DNA of 64,000 nucleotides from Thermoleophilia bacterium (lineage in GTDB: Bacteria > Actinomycetota > Thermoleophilia > UBA2241). The notes under the pieces are model-generated. The model had not been told where the DNA came from. It saw only the letters and a program-made list of their open reading frames with translations, and made no database searches. Positions 7,064-13,478 of this stretch are shown piece after piece. The position numbers and the translations under genes are program-made. Numbering within the stretch: the stretch's first letter is position 1; every line of letters starts with the position of its first letter. Location of the stretch: contig JAWKKE010000001.1 in assembly GCA_041393415.1 (NCBI GenBank), positions 496,001 to 560,000 of the forward strand, read 5' to 3'.

Positions 7064-8289
7064 GGCGGTGTACCCTCTTCGTTGGCCACAACCGCGTCGA
7101 TCTGGATCAGAGCATCGTCAGCCAGGGCCGAGACGCCGATGACCCGGCGGGCGGGAACGCCGCGGGGGAAGAACTTCGCGTAGACCTCGTTGACGGCAGC
7201 CATATCGGCGATGTTCTTGACCGCGATATTGACCTTGACCACATCGGCGAGCGAGTGGTCGATGCTCTCGACGATTGCCTTGATCTGATTCAAGCAACCC
7301 TCAGCCTGCGCGGCCGCGCTGCCACCGGCGGCACGCTGGGCAGAAATGTGGTTGTAGTGCGAGAAGGCGACCGACTGGGTGGAGAAATCGTTCTTCGGCG
7401 CCTTGTCGGTGTTGCAGGGCTCCTTGACGAGCTTCACGGTGTCGCCGATGGGCTGAGGCGGCGTGCCGTCGCCATGCGCCAGGACGGCCTCGACCTGGAC
7501 CGAAGCACCCTTCGGCAGGCCCGCGGCTACGACCGGCGTGAAGGCGGGCCAATAGCTCGAGAAGCAGGTCTTGTAGACGGCCTTGGCGGCTTCGACGTCG
7601 TCGAGGCTCGTGCCGAAGATGGTCATTCTGACAACGTCGTTGAAATCGTGACCGATGCTGTCGAGAATCGCCTTGATGTTGGCGAAGCACTGCTCAGCCT
7701 GCTCCTTGGCGCCACCGGCGACAAGCTTGCCCGACTTCGGGTCGATCGGGAGCTGAGTGGTGAAGTTGTTGTAGTGAGAGAACGCCACGGTCTGCGTGGA
7801 GAGGGCATCGATCGGCGCGAAGTCGGTGTTGCGCGCAACCTTCACGAGGGCGTCACGCACATTCTGCGGCTGCCACGCGAACGGAATCGTGCCTTCGCCG
7901 TTGGACACGAGGGCCTCGATCTGCACGGCAGCGCCCATCGGCAGATCGGCAACCGCGTAGGTCGTGCGGACGGGGAGATAGAGATTCAGCCAGTGGCTCG
8001 CGACGGCCTCGTCGACGGCGGCGAGATCATCGATGTTCTTGAGCATGACGGTGAGGCGAACCACATCGTCCATGGAATGGTTGATGCTGTCGAGCACTGC
8101 CTTGATATTGCTGAGGCACTGCGCCGCCTGCTCCTTGGCGCCACCGGCGACGAGCTTGCCAGTCTCAGGATCGACCGGGAGCTGAGCCGAAAGGTTGTTG
8201 TAGTGCGAGAAAGCTACGGTCTGCGAGCACGGACCAAGACCGGTCGGGGCGCTCTTCGTATCCCTTGCCTGCACTGCGTTAAAAGCCAC
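7054..8289 (-). CDS. Three tandem RidA (YjgF/YER057c/UK114) domains in one protein
   Basis: A 411-residue protein starting at a GTG, 6 nt after AGGAGGT. Three RidA-like units are visible at about 5-135, 150-275 and 295-405. Each has the CSQTVAFSHYNN-type start, an NIKAxLDSI helix, and the VQIEAL/VQVEAV/IQIDAV strand. RidA trimers hydrolyse reactive enamines and imines made by PLP enzymes, using an Arg that binds the substrate carboxylate. That Arg is kept in unit 1 (PVR, residue 108) and unit 3 (PAR, residue 381). Unit 2 has PAF, with Phe at 250. A fused trimer with one altered site of three is unusual. The strong terminator and ribosome site suggest a well-expressed single gene. Confidence 0.9.
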   Translation of the reverse strand: MAFNAVQARDTKSAPTGLGPCSQTVAFSHYNNLSAQLPVDPETGKLVAGGAKEQAAQCLSNIKAVLDSINHSMDDVVRLTVMLKNIDDLAAVDEAVASHWLNLYLPVRTTYAVADLPMGAAVQIEALVSNGEGTIPFAWQPQNVRDALVKVARNTDFAPIDALSTQTVAFSHYNNFTTQLPIDPKSGKLVAGGAKEQAEQCFANIKAILDSIGHDFNDVVRMTIFGTSLDDVEAAKAVYKTCFSSYWPAFTPVVAAGLPKGASVQVEAVLAHGDGTPPQPIGDTVKLVKEPCNTDKAPKNDFSTQSVAFSHYNHISAQRAAGGSAAAQAEGCLNQIKAIVESIDHSLADVVKVNIAVKNIADMAAVNEVYAKFFPRGVPARRVIGVSALADDALIQIDAVVANEEGTPPAK

Positions 8290-8773
8290 GATTACCTCCT
8301 GGTGTTGTTTGCGAACCTCTATTTGAACTAGCTTGAATAAGCGTCTCTAGCCAAGATCGAGCCTAACCGCGTATAGGTACCTCCTTTTTTGCATGTCGCC
8401 GAGCACCTCCGACGGCGCGCGCAGACGGAGAAGGCCGCGAGGCCCCCCCACCCGCAGAGGCGCGCACGTCGGCAGCTTCAAGCGAAGCATACGCGAGGGT
8501 GCCGGCGAATGCGCGGCAGAGAAGCGTTGTCTTGGCCGGCTGCCGCAGTCCCGAGATCGGGGCAGCCGAAAACCGCGCGTCGGCCCGCGCCGCGATAGGC
8601 TGAAGCGTGCGAGTGATGTACGGAACGGTGTCAATACACGTGCATTCTTCCTCGCGGGAGGCAAGATTGCAAGGCGGTTGCCGTCGGCGAGCCGGTTCGC
8701 TCTTGTGCCGACCCCCTGCGCGTCGCCGTCGTGCTACGCTTCAACGGCGATCGAGATCCGAAGGGAGGTGACC
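8290..8773. other. Long intergenic region, no gene recognised
   Basis: It holds the 5' leader and promoter region of the minus-strand RidA gene and then GC-rich sequence without a convincing ORF. The reading frames that are open here are Arg/Pro-rich and have no ribosome site. An AAGGAGGTACC motif near 8380-8395 on the minus strand is not followed by a usable ORF. Confidence 0.5.
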
Positions 8774-8818
8774 ATGGCGCTCCACAACGAACTCATCTGC
8801 ACACTCGGCAGCGTTTGA
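8774..8818 (+). CDS. Leader-like 14-codon ORF upstream of the dehydratase-like operon
   Basis: ATG at 8774 follows AAGGGAGGTGACC, one of the strongest ribosome sites in the window. The ORF encodes MALHNELICTLGSV and ends at TGA 8816-8818. It lies 193 nt before the gene at 9012 on the same strand and is followed by several hairpins (8819-8942). This layout suggests a leader peptide in a translation-dependent attenuator or a very small protein. It has no run of one amino acid that would name the signal; a single Cys is present. Confidence 0.45.
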   Translation: MALHNELICTLGSV

Positions 8819-8942
8819 CCCGTGCGTATCGCCACGGGCACCTCACGGTGCGCGTGGCTGGAGCCCGGTCCGGGCTTCCCGTCATATGGCGCCGCCGGAT
8901 CTGCGCATACTCTGCGCGCCGTGTCAGGCTGACACGCCGCGC
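8819..8942 (+). promoter_or_regulatory. Hairpin-rich leader between the 14-codon ORF and the operon
   Basis: Four inverted repeats follow the short ORF: CCCGTG/CACGGG (8819-8838), GCACC/GGTGC (8838-8851), GCCCG/CGGGC (8863-8875), and a 13-bp stem with one mismatch (8914-8926 with 8930-8942, 3-nt loop). No T tract follows the last stem. A role in attenuation or RNA stability is inferred from position. Confidence 0.4.
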
Positions 8943-9011
8943 ATCCGCTCCTCCGCGGCGTCACACAACGCGGCGCGCGTAACGCGCGCGCCCGCCCGCG
9001 AGAGGATCACA

Positions 9012-10292
9012 ATGAGCAGCACCCCCGTCGACTATCACCCCATGTGGGCCAACCTCGGCCTGGATCTGCCCACCCACGACGCACTGCTGGCGGCGGTGGG
9101 CCAACTCTACGGAGACGCCTACCTCACACAGAGCAACCGTCCTCAAGGCATGAGCTATCTCGACTTCGTCATGAGCGAAGTGCACGGTCTGCGCATCAAG
9201 GAACTCGACGACTTCCGCAAGTCCGGCGGCAAGGTGTTCGGTACCTTCTGTCTCTACGTCCCCGAGGAGATCATCCGCGCGGCAGGCGGTTGGTGCGTGG
9301 GCCTTTGCGCCGGGGCCGAGTTCGCCTACGACCAAGTTGAACAGATCATGCCACGCAACTCGTGCGCCCTCATCAAGAGCTTCATGGGCTTCAAGCTGGC
9401 CAAGGTGTGCCCGTACATCGAGTCGGCGGACCTCGTGATCGGCGAGACTACCTGCGACGGCAAGAAGAAGGCCTACGAGCTGCTCGGCGACATCCATAAC
9501 GTGCACGTCATGGAGTTGCCCCAGATGAAGCGCGCGAAGGACCTGGCGATGTGGCGCTCGGAGATCGTCGAGTTGATCGCCAGGGCGGAGGAAGTCACCG
9601 GCAAGCAGATCACCGTCGAGTCCCTCAGGGCCGCGATCAAGGAAGTCAACGACAAGCGCCGGGCCTTGCAGCGTATCGCAGTCACCCGTGCCGCCGATCC
9701 CGTGCCGATCTCCGGCAAGGATGCGCTGCTGGCGACACAGGTCGCCTTCTACGACGATGTGCCGCGGTTCACGCAGGCGATGAACGGCCTCGCCGATGAG
9801 CTCGAGGCGCGCGTCGCCGCCGGCGAGGGCGCTGCGCCGAGGGGCGCCAAGCGCGTCCTCATCACCGGCACGCCGATGGCTCTCCCCAACTGGAAGCTTC
9901 ACGACATCGTCGAGAAGGCCGGTGGCGTGGTCGTCGGCGAGGAGATGTGCACCGGCTCGCGCTACTACCAGGACCTCGTCTCCGAGGAAGCGGACACGCT
10001 CGACGCGATCATCGACGACATCGCCGCCAAGTACCTCGACATCAACTGCGCCTGCTTCACGCCCAACCAGGGACGCCGCGACGACGTGGTACGCATGGCG
10101 AAGGAGCTGGGCGCCGACGGCGTCATCGACTACTCGCTGCAGTTCTGCGGCCTGTACGAGATGGAGTCCAACGGCGTCGAGAACGCCGTCCGCGACGCCG
10201 GCCTGCCCGTCCTCGGGATCACGACCGACTACTCGATGGAAGACGTGGGCCAACTCTCGACGCGCGTCGAGGCCTTCCTCGAGATGCTCTGA
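9012..10292 (+). CDS. HgdB/FldB-like double-cubane-type protein (2-hydroxyacyl-CoA dehydratase family)
   Basis: A 426-residue member of the 2-hydroxyacyl-CoA dehydratase D-component family. Cysteines occur at 80, 95, 99, 118, 133, 148, 313, 346, 348 and 379. They include GGWCVGLCAG, NSCALIKSF, ETTCDGKKK and EEMCTGSRYY. It stands alone with one activator ATPase, without a second dehydratase subunit or CoA-transferase. That is the arrangement of the YjiM/YjiL and double-cubane cluster protein (DCCP) branch, in which an [8Fe-9S] cluster is driven to low potential by ATP hydrolysis. The natural substrate of that branch is unknown. The ATG at 9012 follows GAGAGG. Only 13 nt separate it from the activase gene. 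The cluster type is inferred from gene context. Confidence 0.85.
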   Translation: MSSTPVDYHPMWANLGLDLPTHDALLAAVGQLYGDAYLTQSNRPQGMSYLDFVMSEVHGLRIKELDDFRKSGGKVFGTFCLYVPEEIIRAAGGWCVGLCAGAEFAYDQVEQIMPRNSCALIKSFMGFKLAKVCPYIESADLVIGETTCDGKKKAYELLGDIHNVHVMELPQMKRAKDLAMWRSEIVELIARAEEVTGKQITVESLRAAIKEVNDKRRALQRIAVTRAADPVPISGKDALLATQVAFYDDVPRFTQAMNGLADELEARVAAGEGAAPRGAKRVLITGTPMALPNWKLHDIVEKAGGVVVGEEMCTGSRYYQDLVSEEADTLDAIIDDIAAKYLDINCACFTPNQGRRDDVVRMAKELGADGVIDYSLQFCGLYEMESNGVENAVRDAGLPVLGITTDYSMEDVGQLSTRVEAFLEML

Positions 10293-10305
10293 TCCGGGGC
10301 GTGCG

Positions 10306-11061
10306 ATGCGCGTTCTCGGTCTCGACATAGGCTCCAGAAGCGTCGACGCGGTCTGGCTCGAGGAGGGCCGCGTGCTCGACGCAGCCGTGGCCGATTCCGG
10401 TTTCGACCCGCAGGCGGCGGCGCGCGTCTTCGTCGACCGCCGCCTGCACGACGTCATCGTCGCCACGGGTTACGGCCGTCACGCCGCGCGCGAGGCGTTC
10501 GGCAGCGAGATCGTCTCGGAGATCACGGCCTTCGCGAGCGGTGTCCACGAGCTCTTCCCGCAGGCGTCGAGCGTGCTCGACATCGGCGGTCAGGACACCA
10601 AGGTGATCTCGCTGGGAGAGGGCGGGCGCGTGGTCGACTTCGAGATGAACGACAAGTGCGCCGCGGGAACCGGCAAGTTCCTCGAAGTCATGGCCCGCGC
10701 ACTCGGCTTCGACCTCGAGTACATGGCGGCCGAAGCGCTCTCGGCCACCGGCGACGAGGTCCAGATATCGAGCATGTGCACGGTGTTCGCAGAGAGTGAG
10801 GTTACGGGCCTCGTGCACCGCGGCACCGACCGTGGCGCCGTCGCGCGCGGGCTCCATCAGGCGATCGCCAAGCGCACGCTCGGCGCGCTCAAGCGCGTCG
10901 GCGCAACGGGCCCGCTCGTGTTCGCCGGCGGCGTCGCCAAGAACGTTGCCATGGTCGAGTTCATCACCCTTGGCTTCGACGGCGACGTGCTCGTGCCGGA
11001 GGAAGCGCAGACAGTGGGCGCCCTCGGCGCCGCGCTGCAGAAGACGAAGGAGAAGCGCTAG
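10306..11061 (+). CDS. ATP-dependent activator (HgdC/YjiL, BcrAD-BadFG ATPase family)
   Basis: A 251-residue ASKHA-fold ATPase. It has the phosphate-binding loop MRVLGLDIGS at the N-terminus, the second motif VLDIGGQDTKV and a C-terminal GGVAKN. Cys118 (NDKCAAGTGKFLE) and Cys158 (SSMCTVFAESEV) match the residues that hold a single [4Fe-4S] cluster between two subunits in HgdC-type activators. Such proteins pass one electron, with ATP hydrolysis, to the partner metalloprotein, here the product of the gene just upstream. The cluster is oxygen-sensitive in known members. A reductant, ferredoxin or flavodoxin, must be encoded elsewhere. Confidence 0.92.
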   Translation: MRVLGLDIGSRSVDAVWLEEGRVLDAAVADSGFDPQAAARVFVDRRLHDVIVATGYGRHAAREAFGSEIVSEITAFASGVHELFPQASSVLDIGGQDTKVISLGEGGRVVDFEMNDKCAAGTGKFLEVMARALGFDLEYMAAEALSATGDEVQISSMCTVFAESEVTGLVHRGTDRGAVARGLHQAIAKRTLGALKRVGATGPLVFAGGVAKNVAMVEFITLGFDGDVLVPEEAQTVGALGAALQKTKEKR

Positions 11062-11083
11062 ATCGAGCGGTCAAGCCACGCCA

Positions 11084-12565
11084 CTACGCCTCTTGCGAGA
11101 CGAGCTCCACTGCGCCGGCCATGTCGCAGTCCGCGCCAACCGCTTCTCCCTCGCCGCGAACCGCGCCCGGCAACAGCCACACGAGCCCCAGACACAGCCC
11201 CGTGACGACGGCGACCACCGCGAGGCCGACAACCACGGCATGTGCCTGCCCGTGTGCGGGCAGCATCTTGAAGTACACCGTGGTCATGACCGCCGAGCCG
11301 ATGGCAGTGGCAAGTTGCTGCACGGCGCTCAGCGATCCGCTGGCGCTGCCCGCCTCGTCGGCCGCGACGCCTCCAACAGTGATATCGAAGAGCGTGCCGA
11401 AGCACGTGCCCATCCCGAAGCCCATGACGAGGAGCGCGGGCGACAGCGTCCAGGGGTTCACCCCCGTGCCCTCCAAGAGCACCACTTGGAGCAGCCAACC
11501 GACGCCGGACAAGGTGACCAGGAGACCGATGAAGATGAGCGTGCGGCCGAGCTTCTCCATGAGCTGAGCGGCCGCCACCGCGGCCATCATGATACCCACG
11601 ACCATCGGCACGAGCGTCAGCGCCGCGCGCGAGGGGCTGAGCCCGAGACCCAACTGCAGGAAGAGCGCTACGACGTAGTTCATACCGCCGACGACGGCGA
11701 AGTACGCGAGGCCCATGACGAGCCCGGAGGTGAAGCCGCGGTCGGAGAACAGCGACGGCTTGATCAGCGGCTGCGCGGCGGTCTTCTGGCGAAGGGCGAA
11801 CAGTCCGAACCCTGCGAGACCAACGGCGAGCGAGACGAACGGCAGGACGGTCCAGCCCTCGGTCGAGCCCTCGATCAGGCCGAACAGCAGGCCGAACATA
11901 CCGACCGCCAGCAGACCCGCGCCGAGGCCATCGAGCGCAACGCGCCGGTCACCGTCATCGCAGGGCAGCACGCGGAGCGCGGCGACGAAGCCGACCGCGC
12001 CGAGAACGATGTTGATGAGAAACATCGGCCGCCAGCTGAGCCCGGCGATGTCGGCGTCGATGAGAAAGCCTGCGAGCAGCGGGCCGGCCACCATAGCCAA
12101 CCCCATGGCCGGCCCGAACACGCTGAACGCCTTGCGCGTCATGTCGCGCGAGAAGTGCGCCGTCATGATGGCAATGCCCTGCGGGATGAGCAGGGCGCCG
12201 AACGCCCCCTGGCAAAGGCGCGCCACGATGAGCGTCGCCGGACCAGACGCGAGTCCGCAGGCGAGAGACGCGAGCGTGAAACCGGCGATGCCCACCAGGA
12301 ACACGCGGCGCTGACCGAAGCGATCGCCGAGCCGCCCGCCGAGCACGAGCAGGATGCCGAGCGAGAGCGCATAGCTCGAGCCCAGCCACTTGACGAGCAG
12401 CTCGCCGCCGCCGAGCTCGTGCACGATCGTCGGCGCGGCGATGTTGGTGATGGTGGCGTCGAGCAGATCCATCACGTCGGCGATGATGAGCACGGCGAGG
12501 ATCGCCCACATCATGCCCGTGGTCAGGACCTTCGCGGAGCCGCTGGCAGAGCGCGATGTATCCAT
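11084..12565 (-). CDS. MFS drug/proton antiporter, DHA2 (EmrB/QacA) type
   Basis: A 493-residue protein with about 14 hydrophobic helices, the size of the DHA2 family. The motif LDATITNIAAPTI in helix 1 and the loop motif GGRLGDRFGQRR are characteristic. The ATG at 12565 follows AAGGAGACC. The gene lies 70 nt after the TetR gene on the same strand, and the two probably form one operon transcribed from the promoter at 13350-13377. The likely role is proton-driven export of toxic hydrophobic or cationic compounds. The substrate cannot be read from the sequence. Confidence 0.92.
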   Translation of the reverse strand: MDTSRSASGSAKVLTTGMMWAILAVLIIADVMDLLDATITNIAAPTIVHELGGGELLVKWLGSSYALSLGILLVLGGRLGDRFGQRRVFLVGIAGFTLASLACGLASGPATLIVARLCQGAFGALLIPQGIAIMTAHFSRDMTRKAFSVFGPAMGLAMVAGPLLAGFLIDADIAGLSWRPMFLINIVLGAVGFVAALRVLPCDDGDRRVALDGLGAGLLAVGMFGLLFGLIEGSTEGWTVLPFVSLAVGLAGFGLFALRQKTAAQPLIKPSLFSDRGFTSGLVMGLAYFAVVGGMNYVVALFLQLGLGLSPSRAALTLVPMVVGIMMAAVAAAQLMEKLGRTLIFIGLLVTLSGVGWLLQVVLLEGTGVNPWTLSPALLVMGFGMGTCFGTLFDITVGGVAADEAGSASGSLSAVQQLATAIGSAVMTTVYFKMLPAHGQAHAVVVGLAVVAVVTGLCLGLVWLLPGAVRGEGEAVGADCDMAGAVELVSQEA

Positions 12566-12635
12566 GGTCGTGGTCTCCTTCTTCTTGACGTCGCCCCGTG
12601 CGGCGCGGCGCGCCACCGCAGGGCGGACCGCTGTG

Positions 12636-13343
12636 CTACGGCCGCGGCGTGTCGAGTACCCCGTTGATGAGGACATCGAGCGCCCACTCGTAGCGCTCGC
12701 GGGCGCCGCTGTACAGCTCGTCACCGGCGGCGTGGATCTGCGGGTAGGACTCACTCGCCAGAGCCTGTGTAGCGTCCCGCATGCGCTGGAGAGTGGCGGA
12801 GTCCGTATAGCGCCGGTTGTCACGCTCGGCCGCGAGAGCAGCCGAGTGCAATAGCAGCAAGTCGAGCGCCCAGGCCGCGCGACCCGTATCCAAACCGCCG
12901 CGCCCGAGCAGCACAAGAAGCGTCTCGGTGAGGTCCATCATGTTGGCGCCCGTGGGGCTCGTGCGCAGCGCCACCTGGGCGAGCCCCGGACGCTCGTAGA
13001 GGACGCGGAAGTACGATCGCAGTACCGTCTTGAGCTGCTCGCGCCAATCGCCCTCGGGATCGGCCGGCCGCTCGACTTCTGCGAACACGCGGTCGAGCAC
13101 CAGCGCGAGCAGCTCGTCGAGGTTGGCGACGTAGACGTACAGCGAGGCGGCGCCCGTATCCAGAGCCGCCGCCACCTTGCGCAGACTGAGGCCGGCCATG
13201 CCGTCCTGGGAGACCAGGTCGAGGGCCGTGGTAACGATGATCTCCTGGCTCAGCGGCGCCTTGGCCGGCCGCGCCCGGCGGCTCACGATCTCCCGTCTGT
13301 CCGTCGAGGGATCGGCTTTGCCGGATTTCCGGTGCTCCTTCAT
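12636..13343 (-). CDS. TetR-family regulator of the adjacent efflux gene
   Basis: A 235-residue protein with an N-terminal helix-turn-helix (about residues 33-80, including GLSLRKVAAALDTGAASLYVYVANLDEL). The C-terminal region fits the TetR_C domain of tetracycline-class repressors. The ATG at 13343 has no ribosome site and lies 6 nt after a consensus -10, so the transcript probably starts at or next to this ATG (leaderless). A GTG near codon 20 is an alternative. A perfect 11-bp inverted repeat upstream is the probable operator. The gene product would repress itself and the MFS gene until a ligand binds. Confidence 0.92.
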   Translation of the reverse strand: MKEHRKSGKADPSTDRREIVSRRARPAKAPLSQEIIVTTALDLVSQDGMAGLSLRKVAAALDTGAASLYVYVANLDELLALVLDRVFAEVERPADPEGDWREQLKTVLRSYFRVLYERPGLAQVALRTSPTGANMMDLTETLLVLLGRGGLDTGRAAWALDLLLLHSAALAAERDNRRYTDSATLQRMRDATQALASESYPQIHAAGDELYSGARERYEWALDVLINGVLDTPRP

Positions 13344-13349
13344 GGCACC

Positions 13350-13389
13350 ATTGTAGACAACGAACAGTGTTTGTCAAGAACACTGTTCG
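13350..13389 (-). promoter_or_regulatory. Consensus promoter covered by a palindromic TetR operator
   Basis: On the minus strand TTGACA (13372-13377), a 16-bp spacer and TACAAT (13350-13355) form a near-perfect sigma-70 promoter. Flanking the -35 hexamer is a perfect inverted repeat, CGAACAGTGTT (13361-13371) and AACACTGTTCG (13379-13389), with a 7-bp spacer. A repressor bound here would block RNA polymerase. Confidence 0.85.
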
Positions 13390-13408
13390 TGGCACAACGA
13401 CTAGAGAA

Positions 13409-13441
13409 AGGGAGGGGAGCACCTCGGGTGCTCCCCTCCCT
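13409..13441 (-). terminator. Hairpin terminator downstream of the 889-residue exported protein
   Basis: Perfect 15-bp inverted repeat (arms 13409-13423 and 13427-13441, loop 3 nt). On the minus strand TTTCTC follows the stem. It lies about 40 nt after the stop at 13479 and insulates the upstream TetR promoter. Confidence 0.8.
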
Positions 13442-13478
13442 CCGACGACAGCGCGCTGCCGCCCTGCCTAACGCTGCG

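Noticed and set aside
8347..8818. Plus and minus frames in the 8.3-8.8 kb space
   Set aside because: Arg/Pro-rich composition, no ribosome site and no recognisable motifs. Only the final 14 codons of one of them, preceded by a strong ribosome site, were kept as a leader-like ORF.
10796..12667. 623-codon plus-strand frame opposite the MFS gene
   Set aside because: Its composition (Glu/Arg/Asp/His-rich, no folds) is typical of an antisense shadow of a GC-rich membrane protein gene. The MFS frame has a full set of helices and motifs.
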